The position numbers were made by a program, and so were the translations under genes. Below are positions 34,690 to 46,620 of a stretch of 60,000 bases of DNA, one piece after another (position 1 is the stretch's first letter; every line of letters begins with the position of its first letter). A model generated the notes under the pieces. That model saw only the letters and a list, made by a program, of their open reading frames with translations. It searched no databases and was not told the DNA's origin. This DNA is from Gnetum montanum (Eukaryota; Streptophyta; Gnetopsida; Gnetales; Gnetaceae), in NCBI GenBank assembly GCA_015680685.1, contig MNCI01018932.1:499201-559200 (forward strand), written 5' to 3'.

Positions 34690-35980
34690 CTTTACATGAG
34701 CAATAAGTGAACAAACACGTATGAAAATAATATGGCATAATGGCATCCTCACCTATCTTCTCACTCAGGAGATGTCACAAGACTTGGATTTTAGAAAAAT
34801 GCAACAATTTCTTCATCATGCCAAATACTTCATGGAAATCCATGAACACCTTTACAAGGTGTGTGCCAATGGCTTAATTCGTTGGTGTGTCCCTAACAAA
34901 AATCAACTACATGTTCTCTAGGATGCTCACAAAGGGCCTTACATAGGCCACTATGCAGGGAGATGCATAGCGATAAAAATTCTAATGGGAAGATACTATT
35001 GGCCTACAATCTTTAGGGATGCTCACTAGTTCATCAAGTCTTGCGAATGTTGTCAACAAGATGGGGGAATAACCACTTGCATGGAAGGTTCTCAATAGTG
35101 GATTCAACCACTAGAACCTTTGGACATGTGGAATGTGGATTTCATGGATTCCATCACACCCATGTCTAATGGAAAGTTTTATATTATAGTAGGAGTTGAT
35201 TACTACACAAAATGGGCAAAAGTAGTAGTCGTTACTAATTGTACATCATCTACTGCTGCTATATTTATACAATAAAATATTGTGAAAGGGTTTGGGATGC
35301 CACATTAAATAATTTTTAAAAATGGAACTCATTTCACAGGTGCCACATTTAGAAAATTAATGCAATGCTTGGGGGTAGAACATAAATTAACAACACCTTA
35401 TCACCCCCAAGACAATAGTCAAGTAGAGGTAACCAACTGGGAGATTACAAATATACTAACATGAACTATTAGAAAATATAGGAAGGGTTGGAATAGAAAG
35501 CTTAATGATGCTCCTTGGGCTTATCGTTCAACTTGGAAACTTCTTATTGGCTACTCTCTCTATGAGTTAGTGTACAAAAAACTTCCAATGCTTATGATTC
35601 AATCCAAGCTCCATGCACTCTCAGCGACCTATGATGGAAACCTTGACCTATGTCTAGCAAAAAAAAAAGACTAATCATCCTAAACATGCTAGATGAAAAT
35701 CAATTGGTGGTCCTATCCTTGAATGAGGTGAATAAGGCATTTAGCAAGCAACATCATGACCTTAAAATTAGGAAAGTAAAACTTCAACTAGGAGATAAGG
35801 TTCACTATTGGAACCTTGCACTTGTATCCCAAAAGACAAAATATCAAACATTGTGAGAGGAACCTTATATAATTGATCAAACCTTTCCCTCTAGGGCCAT
35901 GGTGATCTACAAGCCTAACAACCCAAATAAAAAGTAGTTGGTCAACATCCAATAAGTAAAGCCTTTTTTAGAACTAAGAT
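34690..35980 (+). pseudogene. Integrase of element B
   Basis: The HHCC zinc-binding part is seen as HKGPYIGHYAGRC, GRYYWPTIFRDAH and CECCQQ. In the catalytic core, MWNVDFMDSITPMSNGKFYI holds the first Asp, IFKNGTHFTGATFRKLMQCL sits where the second Asp should be but has Lys instead, and TTPYHPQDNSQVEVTNWEI holds the Glu. APWAYRST and LVYKKLP follow, then KVKLQLGDKVHYWN near 35775 (the GPY/F-like C-terminal region). Integrase joins the DNA copy to the host genome. Stops and the lost Asp make it inactive. Confidence 0.8.
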
Positions 35981-37679
35981 AGGCTAGTGTAACTACTGCC
36001 TCAATGGATGGACAACCACATTTTATTTTTTGAATCTCTTCATTTGAACTTAGTCATAGGACAAATGGCCATCCATGCTAATCATCAAATTTGATTCTTA
36101 GTTTTTCTACTTTTTTTTATATTTTTGATTTTTACAAACTATTTATTTTCCAATTTTTTTAATTTTTCAAATTTTTCTAATTTTAGACCATCTTTAGTAC
36201 CTTCAAAATTTCTTTACTATTTTACATTTTCTTATATTTTTCTTTATTTGGTTTGATTTAAGTATGGTATTTCCTCATTTTTCCTAATAAACTTGCTTTA
36301 TTGCCATAGCACACAGTGCTACTATTGTTATCTACTAATGATGGTTTGTGCTTAATGTGTGATTATTGATGTCTAATTTCTATTTTTGAATTCTGATGTT
36401 TGATGATTTTTTCATGGTTTATTTTTCATGGAATAGGCAGTGAGTCCACATCATCTGCTCCATCCAATGAACTCTATAGTTTCCTTTATTCTGGGAATTT
36501 GAGGTTCCTTTTTATTAAAGAAACTTCTAATTAATTGGTGACCTTGGTGGCTCTAGAATTAGGAAGGATTCAAATGTTTGTAAAGGATGTGACTTCAAGG
36601 GGACATAATACTCTTTGTACTCTTCTACTTGCTTGAGTGCTTGAGTGTTTTTCATGGACTTCTTACCATTCCAAACCAACCAATAATAGGAAGTCAAATA
36701 ATGTCATTGCATGGTGTGGTTCCCATTCAAGAAGAAAACAAAAATAATGAAAATTCAAAGCACGCCCCTTCAATATGAATAAGTCCTTGCATGGTGTGGT
36801 TCCAATTTTTAAAAAAATAGAAAAAAAATAAAAATGATGGGAATTCAAAGCACATCCGTTGGACAAATAAATGGGCTACAAGCACTAGTTATGGGGCTCA
36901 AACAACATGCACTTATGACTGAAGGTCCCCTCTAACTGAGGCCCTCTCTCTTACTTTCTACTTCTCTTTTCCTCTCTTTGTGAGATGGTGGTTGTTTTGT
37001 GGAAGCATTCTTATATCTTGAGTGGGTGGATCAATCTTAGAGTGGGGATGTGAAGTCACTAAAAGTAGATGGTTTTGGTCTAGACTGAGGATGGAACTTC
37101 TTAGGTCATTTTAAATATAAATTCCATACCGGACTTCTGATGAACTCAATTTGGAACTCCATTCCACCTTCTCTATCATCCATCCATGCTGCCATAACTC
37201 ACCTCACTATTTTGTTCTACATTATGCTCTATGTCTTAGTTTGATTTGCTGGGATTCTTGAGTAGATTCTTTCAGTTTGGTCCTTAATTTGTCATGATCA
37301 TCAAATTGGCTATAGGGCCTATAGACTTCTTAGTTGAGGTTATGCAAGGGCAAAAGGGCATGAGCCTACTATGGGGAGAACCCTCTTGGATAGCTTTTGG
37401 CTTGGTTAATTAATGTTCCTTACCTTTGACATTGTCACAATCCTATCTTTCACATATTTCATTGAGTAAATTACTTAGTGCTCCTTAATCTGTCATTTCA
37501 TTCATCCACTAAATTAAATTTTTTCCTTTTTCCAAAATTTATGAGTTTCAACACCCTCTTCTCATGTTTTCATACAATTCTTGGTCTTTTAAGCTTTCAT
37601 TTGACATCAATTTCACTTAAAAACTCTTCATATTTTGCAAGTTTGACTAAGGTCAAAGTTTGACTATAATGGCCAATGG
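35981..37679 (+). other. Conserved noncoding block after integrase
   Basis: No gene. It aligns with 22310-23600 of element A, so it is a part of the element that has been kept even where RT to integrase is lost. It holds a tandem duplication of about 75 bases (36706-36780 and 36785-36860, each with GCATGGTGTGGTTCC and ATTCAAAGCAC), where A has one copy. It may be an intron or leader region for the 3' ORF. Confidence 0.6.
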
Positions 37680-37775
37680 TTATGTTTTTGAGGTTCCATC
37701 AATGCATCCAGCCTAGTTGAAGAGGCCTAGTCAACTAGGCCTCATTGATGTAATGAAAAAACCCTATATATACCA
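37680..37775 (+). promoter_or_regulatory. Internal U3-like promoter in element B
   Basis: The segment resembles the U3 of B's own LTR: CATCAATGCAT, then AGGCCTAGT-CA-ACTAGGCCT (a perfect inverted repeat, 9-bp arms), then CATTGATGTAATG, where the LTR has CATCAATGTAGTG. CTATATATACC follows at about 37765, where the LTR has CTATAAACAC. It lies 500 bases before the 3' ORF. A promoter role is inferred. Confidence 0.5.
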
Positions 37776-37922
37776 CCAAACACTTTGCAATTTGTTTTTG
37801 CCACTTGCTCATAACACAAGGGGAGTTTTTGAAAATTTTTAGAGCTCAAAACCTTCTAGAGCTTATAACTTCCCAACTATTTGTCCAAATCACTCCATTT
37901 TTTGATTTTACACTTATTGGAG

Positions 37923-38240
37923 GTAAGATCTTTATTATTGGGGATACAAACTTTAAGGTTTTTGAGTAAAAATTGATGAAAATTTTTGGAAAATTTTCTA
38001 ACTCCCCAAAGGGTTAATAACCTTAACCATATATAAACATAAGCTTTTTCACAAGTTAACCCTTCCAACAACCTTTGGGATAATTTATTAATGAAAATAC
38101 ATAAATAAATGATAATTAATTAATTAAATTAGCTATAATCACAACTTATCCAAAGTGTAACCATCCTTACGAGGTAAGGTATCCTAATTGTTTTAAGGTT
38201 ACACAATGATTGCTAATCCATGGTCTTATTGTGATTATAG
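37923..38240 (+). other. Possible 5' leader intron of the 3' ORF
   Basis: GAG/GTAAGATC at 37920-37930 is a strong donor. TGATTATAG at 38232-38240 is a usable acceptor, just where the coding trace begins. The interval is AT-rich (318 bases), as plant introns are. A second donor-like GAG/GTAAGG occurs at 38170. It is predicted only from these signals. Confidence 0.35.
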
Positions 38241-41150
38241 ATTGTACCCAAGCAAAAAATTTTGTAGGAAAGAAAACCCTCACAACTGTGGAGAAGTAGC
38301 CTAGACTAGAAGGGGTCAACAAGAAAAAGGCTAAGAATTACTTGAGGCAACCCATGTAATGAAACCTCTTTTTAAGGAGCCTCAAGAGGAATCTATCTAA
38401 CAGATTCCAGAAGAAGAAGTGTTGACTGAACAATTAAAATGAGGAGAAGTGCTTGCTCCTACGCCAAGGATTGAAGTCACTTTAACTCAAGCCTACCTTG
38501 ATATCATCAATTCTTGAGAGATTCAATAATCTATTCTTCAAGATATTAACATTGAACCATTTTTGAAGAAAGCTCTAGAGGATGTCAAGACTCAACTATG
38601 AACATCTCCCATGTGGCCAATCATCATGTCTAGTGGGGAGTGGTACATGGAAGAGACATACCTTTTCTAGAACAATCAAAAGTTAGAATCCATAGTAAAT
38701 ATAAAGGACATTCAAGTGTCCTACTTGGTAGAAGCTATTGCATAGGCACTTAGGTTGCCTGACATTGGAACATAGTTGGTGAAATTATCCATGTACGATG
38801 ACCCCGAGGCCAAGAAGGAGTGATCCAACATTGCTATGGGGTGGATCGTAAGGAGTATGATGCACTCACACTAGTGTAGCAAATTTACTTTAAGATTGTA
38901 GCTTATCACCTCAATCCAATGGTGAGGCCAAGCAAGGTAATTACTTTCTTTTCCTAAGCATGCACCACTCTAAGTGGAAAGTTCCCTATTAATCTTTCAC
39001 AAATGCTATACTTGGAGATTGAGAAGTGTTTCAAAGGAAAAGAACATGGAAGAAAGATCCTACACTTTCTATGCCTCATTAGGAAACTTTGTAAGAGGGC
39101 AGGAATCATTCGCTACTCTAATGATACACTCAGGCATAGTCCTTTGGCTTCATGATCCAAGATCATGAAAGAGAAGATGCCAGTAACAACTCAATTAGAG
39201 GAACTGCTGCCACCACCACCCACTTAGGAAACAAAACTAAAGGCCCATGTAGCCATTGAGCATCTGTGAAAAATCTAAGAATAGCTCTTAAGTGAACAAG
39301 AGAAATAAGTAGGAATGAGTGGGGTAGATCCATCTATGTATCAAGCAATAATGAGTTAGCATAACGAGGTGGCCTAAACAGTTAGTGAGATGGAGAGGGG
39401 TGGTTCCATTTTCTCTACCCAACGAATGCAGTAACCTTCAAGGTTAGATCCTAATGCTCAAGAGGTGATGGTGTTACTAGAAACACACCATCTATTCCAA
39501 GAAATCTCTAGGAATTCTACCACCTTTTTGGTGTAGTTGGAAGAAGGTCAAGAGATAACTATCTTGGTGATGTAGCACTAACAATAGGAGATAGTGGCAT
39601 AAGTGGTTTTTGACCATGTCATAGCATTGAATGCACTTACAACATCTATATGAGACATATCTACACTTCAAGACATGCAGACATCCATAGGCATGGTCAG
39701 TGAGAAATTAAACATGGCCTAGCAAAAAAAGTTTTTGAAATGATTAGTAGCAACTAGGCAGTTGACTCTGGATATTTTTGTTCTTCTGGAGAACATCATC
39801 ACAACCTAGTCAGAGCTACTAGATGTAAGGGGTAAATAAATATTCTTGGAGGGGCAACTAGAAATGGCTCAAGAACAAAATCAATGATTAGACATAAAGA
39901 TTACTGAACTTTGTGCCTAACTTGCAAATCAAGCAATCCTCAGCATAGCAATGATAAGAGATGAAGCTATCAAACAACTTCAAGAATGGATTTAGAAGGC
40001 TGAGGAGGAGGTAGTGATGGGCATCTTTAAATAGTCTGTAGCTAAAGTTGAAATGTACTCAATGCAAAAGGACTTGAATTAGATGCACCAAGATAATGAA
40101 GCATTGACTGCATAGAATCATCACTTGCAAAATGTTGATGCTCAAAAAGCTCAAATGCAAGAATTCATTCATCAATAGTTAGGGTAAACACTGAACTAAG
40201 AAAATTGGCAGTAAAAAATTGTAATCTGTTAGTGAAGGAGGTATGCACATTTCATTAGAAGTCTGCTATTGAGATCACCACCTAGAAGAATGAAGCCCTC
40301 AAATTTGAGAAAGTGAAAAATCACTACAGGGACCAACTCAGTTTGTAGAAAGAATTTAATGAAAATCACATCCAGATGGCAAAGGTAAAAATGAATGAAT
40401 CCCTCTAGCAACTCCAACAAGGAAGAGAAGTGTGGAAACCCATTGTTAATGGGATCGATGCTTACAACAAAGTAGAGATATACTTAAAGGATTTGCAAAT
40501 CAAGGAGATGACAAAGTATATGGAGTTGGCCAATCTCCATTAGGAAAACCTAGCAATGCTAACTACCAAATAGTCATAGTTAGAGTTAAAAAAATAAGTG
40601 GCTAGCTCACATCTCTTATACAAGGTAGAGTTCAAGGACCATAAGAATGCCAAGCAGAAGCTTCAGTCTACTAATGCTAAACTTGATGTTCTCAAAGGAC
40701 GATTTAGAGATCAACAGTCTATCACTAAGAACCTAGCTAGATAGATGAATGACTACTAGGTGTTGAAGAACATGGTTAGGATGTTCAACATTAAATGCAA
40801 ATGGTTCACCACCTAGTTCATCAATGCAAAGGAGTTTTTTCTAGCAATTTTGTGTCCTTGGGATGTGCCTATTTCAACCCACATTGGGGAAGCTACATGA
40901 ATGGTGCATGATCCCATGAGTAAGGAGGAGAAAATGAAAGCACTAATGGATGCTTTTCACCTCTCACTTGAAGTCATAGTAGTAGTAGGACAGCCATAGC
41001 CACCTTAACCACCACTCATGCATGAGCTCGGTGAAGGTCCCTTAGAGCCTTAGGAACCACCATCGCCTGAGACTATTTGATCTTCTCCAATAGCTTTACA
41101 ACATCAAGGAATGTGCTATCCAATTTTTGAAAATTTGAGTTATGGTATTC
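38241..41150 (+). pseudogene. Long 3' ORF of element B, coiled-coil protein
   Basis: About 960 codons can be followed in one main frame with many stops, several of them TAG where a Gln is likely. The N-terminal third has YDALTLV, FKIVAYHLNPMVRPSKVIT, GKFPINLSQMLYLEIEKCFK and ILHFLCLIRKLCKRAGI, which recalls the plant transposon-type domain found in ORFs of Athila-like elements (recall, not proven). The middle and end are rich in Glu, Gln, Leu and Lys with heptad spacing (IKQLQEWI, KAEEEVVMGIFK, MQKDLN), suggesting a long coiled coil. The C-terminus FINAKEFFLA, WDVPISTHIGEAT and KEEKMKALMDAFHLS is shared with element F. No membrane segments are seen, which argues against an envelope protein. 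Function unknown. Confidence 0.55.
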
Positions 41151-41317
41151 AATTTTGTATCCTGAACACCATCATTTTTTGTAATGTGTTAATCCATACA
41201 CTTGGGCACTCCATTTTTTGTCAAGTCAGTTAGTTTGTTTTGTTTAAGGAAAAGTTAATCAATAATCCCATAACTTTTCAATTTTGTAAAAGAACTTGAG
41301 GATGAATTTTCATTCAG

Positions 41318-41328
41318 TCATGGGAGTA
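41318..41328 (+). other. Polypurine tract, element B
   Basis: TCATGGGAGTA before TGATGAGTC; one base different from the GTCATGGGGGTA tract of A. Confidence 0.7.
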
Positions 41329-42262
41329 TGATGAGTCATGTTCTATTATTTGCATCAAAGAGACCTTGTTGACATAGCCTCATCATATCAGCTTCATCGA
41401 TGAGGCCTAGTTGATGCATCATATCATGCATTGACATGGCCCCATTGATGTAGTGCTTATAGTTGACTATAAATATGCACTTGTAGGTGCATTTATAAAA
41501 AGGGAGATTGTAGTTCTAGTGGAGCTCTTGCATTTTTTCCATTTGAAAGTTACAATTTTTTCCTGAGTGCTCGCAACATGAGTCATTAAGTGTATAGATC
41601 TTTATTCAGTCATTGTTGTACTTGAGCATGACAATGTGTGTGGTAATAAAGATGAGATTTCTGGTAAAAATTGTAGTACTCTAGATAGATTAGCTATTTC
41701 ATTTATGTATTTAATGTTTTTAATTGTTTATTAAGTGTTTTCAATTAGTTATTAATTATTTTCCAATTATTACATTAATGAAGCAATTAAGCCAAATAGA
41801 TCACACACATAAGTATGACTTCTTCGAGTGTAACACGTATTCACTTGGTAATCCTAGTAGTGTTATTACTTGGTATAGCCATAAGTGTAGTGCTTGGTCA
41901 CCTAGCAGTGAATACATGGGTTCAAGACGTGTACAGAAAGTAGGGTTGGATGCTTATGTTAGGATTAGTTAAATGCTAGTTAATTAGTTAATTTAGATTA
42001 GTTAATCAAATTCCTTTTATCTACATTTGAGCACTAACTTATAAAAAATAAAATGATAAAAATTGGATGCCTTAGTTACACTTAACCATACCAATGAACA
42101 TCACAAGTGTAATTGGAAAGACAACAATTAACCTTAAGGCAAGATTTACTTCCTAAAGGACTAGTGCATCGAAAATGATATAGTCTACAAAATTTGACTG
42201 AGTCATGCATGGGCGCTTTATGATTCATATGGTTGGGTGTATGGGTACCTCACCACTCATCA
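41329..42262 (+). repeat. 3' LTR of element B
   Basis: A 934-bp partner of 29019-29928. It includes the CATCGATGAGGCCTAGTTG motif, TATAAAA near 41494 and the terminal GGGTACCTCACCACTCATCA. It contains a short CACTTAACCATACC segment absent from the 5' copy. Confidence 0.85.
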
Positions 42263-43447
42263 TACACCCTATATAATCATCAAGCCCCACTCTAGAGTGT
42301 TGTGATGCTACATTAGCCACTGAACCCCACAAGGTCCCGTGAAGCTTGGAATGTGGTTTCCACACTTCTACAACCTGTACAATTGTGAGCTCTACTCTAG
42401 AGTGTTATGCTATAACACCAACCACTCAATCTCATAGGATCTTGAATAGCTTAATCAAGATGTCTTCTTTCAAGAAGTACATCAACCCCGTAGGGCAACA
42501 AGGAAGAATAATAATTACAAGGGATGAATGCAACTTAGTTTGTTGATCCTTGTACTTTGAGGTACACCACACTTTACAATGGACAAATGATAGTACAATG
42601 AATATTAACAATGATTATAATGAGAGACAAATGATTAGACAATGATTGTACAAGAGCTTGCTTATTTCCCAATGCATATGAAGTCTTCTTATAGCTATCA
42701 TGTTTTCAAATCCATCTTGGAACATGTGTAGTGGCCAGCCAATGGTAGGCAATGATCATGGAATATGTCTTCTTTGTGCCTGAGACATTATATGTTAGCC
42801 TGTTATTCTAGAAATATTTATTTGTTTGGAAGAGACATATTTTTGAAATATTCATTATGGGAAGACATCTTCCTCTTGGAAAAGATATCTCTCTAAAAGT
42901 GGCCTGCATTGTATAAAGACATCTTTGTATGGTAAAGACATCTTTACCTAAGGAAATACATCTATTGTTCCTTGAAGATGTCTTTGCTTGTGCATCCTCC
43001 AATTCTTCCAAGACATATCCTATTTCTTAGAGACATCTCCTATTTTCCTAGTGAAGATGTCTTTGCCTATGAAAATATGTCTAATATTTCTTAAAGACAT
43101 ATTTGGCTATGCATCCTCCAATTCTATCAAGATGTCTCTTGTTTCTTAGAGATGTCTTTCTTATATCTTCCCTTGCATGATGAATTCATCATTCATTGTC
43201 CACAACCTTGATCTTTCATAAATTTTAATGATGAAAACTTTGCTTGTCCACAGTCTTTAAATTCTCTTCCTTTAATCTTTCCTTTTGGATGAGACCTTGA
43301 GACCTTGTGAGTGACTTTCTTCTTTTGTTAATATTAGTGCATTTCATGTCATCTCATCTTGGTCCTACAATCATAACAACCATACAACCATACACACAAC
43401 CATTTCCTCCATTTTCCTTAACATTTTGACACTCCAAAAGGTCCACA
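42263..43447 (-). repeat. 3' LTR of copia element G
   Basis: On the minus strand the LTR starts TGTGGACCTTTTGG at 43447, directly after an AAAAGGGGGAGAT tract. It carries about ten AGACATCT/AGATGTCT motifs (42830-43170). A TATAAGAA box lies near 42687-42694, downstream of the motifs. The left end abuts the LTR of B and may be cut there. Confidence 0.65.
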
Positions 43448-43448
43448 A

Positions 43449-43461
43449 TCTCCCCCTTTTT
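43449..43461 (-). other. Polypurine tract, copia element G
   Basis: Minus strand AAAAAGGGGGAGA followed by TTGTGGAC, the usual copia PPT-LTR junction. Further AGGGGGAG boxes lie at about 43523 and 44507, possibly earlier duplications. Confidence 0.7.
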
Positions 43462-45482
43462 GGTGATGTTTAAAACTTAAGAAAATGTGTTAGTGATCAT
43501 ATAGATATAACCATACTACTCTCCCCCTTTTTGAACAATTTCAAAAATGATAAGACACATAATCCGATTAAAGAAGCATAGAATATGCATAAGCAAAAAC
43601 ATGTCATAATCCCAAGGAAATAAAAAAACCATTTAGAGAAGTAAGAAAATCAATTCAGCACTAAGTTCCAAGAAGTGTTGCCCTGATCCAAGCCTTTTAA
43701 GTGATATGCAAAAATAAATCTTGAAGAGGAGTATAAACCTTGAAGATTAAGTAACCTATCTCTAAATAAATAATTCAAAATATCCTCCATGCTTGTAAAA
43801 CACTCACAAAAGAATAGGGCATATCTGTAAGATAAGAAGAATATAGCAATACAACTTCAAAATGTGAAACTAGTCATGCCACATTTTAAATTCTTGAGCT
43901 AGGTAGCACATCTCAAGGTAAATGAATCAAAAGATGTTTCAATTAAAATTGTGGAAACATTGCCACAACCAAAATGATCATGTATGCTTATATCAAATAT
44001 CTAAATTTTTTATAAAAATATATGTACTTCTTGCTTCAACTTATGTTTGAATATGAAAAGGTGAGCTAATGAGACATTGAGATTTGCTCTTTTTAGTTCA
44101 AAAACAAGGAGCTACAACTAAACCAAAAAGTACCAAAAACTCATAATTTGATGCCAAAGACCAAAGATAGATCATGTAGAAATAAGAAACTTATCTATTT
44201 AAAATAATAATCTCATTAAAACTTGTATCTATATACTTAACTAGAAATTTCAAAAACATAAATACAAGGATATGAAAGCCATGCGAGAAACATGCATATT
44301 TCACTATTTGTACGAGGCAATGCAACAACCATAATAAATTATCAAAAATGGAACATGCTGATTGAATGCATATATTCATATATCTTATTTATACTAAAGG
44401 ATATTAGGAATACAAAATCAAGATTTAGCCATCCTCTTAAAAGAAAAATACCTGTTGATGTCCTTATGTTTTAGTACTTCTTGGCTGAAGTCTCCAAAAA
44501 CTCCCCCTACATTGGCTATCTCCAAGATGGTGATAGATAAAGAGGAATAGGCTCCCCTTACACATGTGCTACTTATCTTGGGCTTTTTAGATTAATCTAT
44601 AAATGTTGTGAATACCCGAAACACTAAAATTGTGGGTCATCATTAGGATCAAGTGTGGAGACAAAGGTCTTCAGTCAGTAATACTAATAGAATTTTTAAA
44701 AGCTTATCTTATCTCATAAATAGGAAAAATATGTTCCAAAGGATATGAGGATAGAAATAGATCATTACAAGAAGTTTAGATTAAGCATGATAGAAAATAG
44801 GATTAAAACCAAATAATGACTCAAAGAAAAATAAACTAAGTCCTACACACATATTTTCATAGAACCAATTGTATCAAGCTTAAAAAAATGTAAGAGATAC
44901 TCGAAACACTTTCCATTATTTTTTTTATCTAGGTAAGACACAATCAATTTTGGACTTCAAATACTATTAACCAACAAGTAAAGAGATGGAAACTTACCTT
45001 GCTTGTAGGGAAGAATAGAGGATTAATGAAGTTTGAGATGAGCTCCCCTATCATGAAGTACCTCCTCATCTTTAGGTTCTCTTTCTATCATGCCTATGAT
45101 ATCAGTTGTATATGTTCTTTGTGATAGAAATCTTGATCACTTATTGTAAAATTTTCAATTCTCGACTTCTCTTCATCTTTACTTATTGGTACCTACACAA
45201 ATTCCTTACCAAGCCTCTTTTGATAAGACCAAACATTAATCTTTCCTTGATCATTATGAGAATAGTTTATAGTTTTCTTACAATCATAATTTTTACAAAA
45301 AAATAAATTATTATCCTCATGATCAACATGATCAAACATAACTATGCTTGAGCTTGAATTTTCATGTGTATCATCCTCTAAATTCTTTGGCTTTTTTTAG
45401 GAGTTTCCTCTTCTTGAACCTTGTTGCAATTCTTATTAAAAGAGGTTAGTTATCAAATCTCAGCTTTTATGTTTGAGATATC
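43462..45482 (-). other. Internal region of G without pol
   Basis: Between gag and the PPT only 2 kb remain. I see no integrase, RT or RNase H motif on the minus strand. The sequence near 44900-45300 has short open pieces after the gag end, then AT-rich noncoding DNA. Either pol was deleted or this was a gag-only element. Confidence 0.5.
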
Positions 45483-46620
45483 TTATTTCACTTTAGTATG
45501 AATAGAATCTAACTTAGAAATTATAATTTTATTTTCCTTTATAATAAAATGATGTAATTGAATATTTTCTTCTTTAAATTTGCTATACCTTTTGTTACAC
45601 TTACCATCTTTTTCAGCCACATGTAAGGAATTTTGATCTATAAGTGCCATGCATATGAGGTATGAATCTTTGGAAGAATTGCATTCTTCTTCTTTAATTT
45701 GATCACCATCATCATAACTTGTATAAAATTCGGTCTTTTTCAATTTCTCATCATTGGATTTATTTCTTAATTGTACCTTACTATCACTAGGACATTTGAA
45801 GGCCATATGACCCCTTCCTCCACAAACCCAACATTCTATCGAAGAGAAATCTAGGTTAGAATTTAAAATTTTTTTACCTCTTTCTCTACCTTTAAGTAGA
45901 TTGGATATTTTTTTAAATGCCTTCTTGTTTCATCTTGCTAGTAATCATTATAGCTTTCTTAAGAGAAGGGCAATCTCATCTTCACTGCTCTCATCATGCT
46001 CATTGGACTCCTTCTTTGTGGAGGCAATCTTTAGAGCTATAGGTTTTTCTTAGAATGCTCCTTCACTTATGAGACTCATTTCATAAGTAATGAGAGCACT
46101 TTGAAGTTCTTCAAATTTTAAGGTTGAGAAATTCCTAATCTCCTCCATAGCTGTGACCTTTAGTCTGACTTCTAATTGTAGATTTTGGATCATTTTGATG
46201 ATGACATTACTTTCGAGAAAATATTCCTCTAATAGCTACAATAAGATCATTAGCTCTATAGAAATAATCTTTTATTTTCTCACCTTCTCTCACTTTGAGT
46301 TTATTGTATTCACTTTGTAAAACTAACAATTTCAATTGCTTAACAATAGATGTTCCTTCATAGGTAGCTTCTAAGGTTTTCTAAATTTCTTTGGCCATTT
46401 TACCTCTGCTACTTTATTAAATTTAGATTTATTTAATGCACAATATAAATAATTTTTTTTATTTTGAATCAAACATGAACTTATCCTTTTCCTCTTATGT
46501 CCATTTGTTGTGAGGCTTGATGATGCCGATGGAGCTGTCAACTAGTAGAGTGTAACCTTAAAGGATGGGCTCCCACACTTCAAACTGCATGGATTCAAAG
46601 AATCCTTACATTCTTAGTTC
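45483..46620 (-). pseudogene. Copia-type gag of element G
   Basis: Minus-strand reading: FESMQFEVWEPIL, GYTLLVDSSIGIIKPHNKWT, EEKDKFMFDSK, NYLYCALNKSKFNKVAEVK, VIIKMIQNLQLEVRLKVTAM, EEIRNFSTLKFEELQSALIT and YEMSLISEGAF, then an acidic stretch, KKAFKKISNLLKGRERGKK and the zinc knuckle CWVCGGRGHMAFKC (CX2CX4HX4C, complete). This is the order of the UBN2-type Gag of Ty1/copia elements. After the knuckle an open 107-codon stretch follows (45483-45806). A few stops and shifts are present. The 5' end is joined abruptly to gypsy RNase H at about 46620, so the first exon part, PBS and 5' LTR are missing. Confidence 0.8.

Larger units (their letters stand above)
29019..42262 (+). mobile_element. Element B, 13.2-kb gypsy with extra 3' ORF
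   Basis: A structurally near-complete plus-strand Ty3/gypsy element: 5' LTR 29019-29928, PBS 29930, gag, protease, RT, RNase H, integrase, a noncoding block, a long 3' ORF, PPT and 3' LTR 41329-42262. The two LTRs look alike over their length with many substitutions, so the insertion is old. Large size, a tRNA-Asp-like PBS and an ORF after integrase fit the Athila/Tat group; that placement is inference. All genes are broken by stops. The 5' flank is element F and the 3' flank is element G, and the flanking five bases do not match. Confidence 0.8.

Noticed and set aside
38241-41150. 3' ORF of B as a viral-type envelope gene
   Set aside because: No signal peptide, membrane anchor or Cys-rich ectodomain is visible; the sequence looks like a coiled coil.
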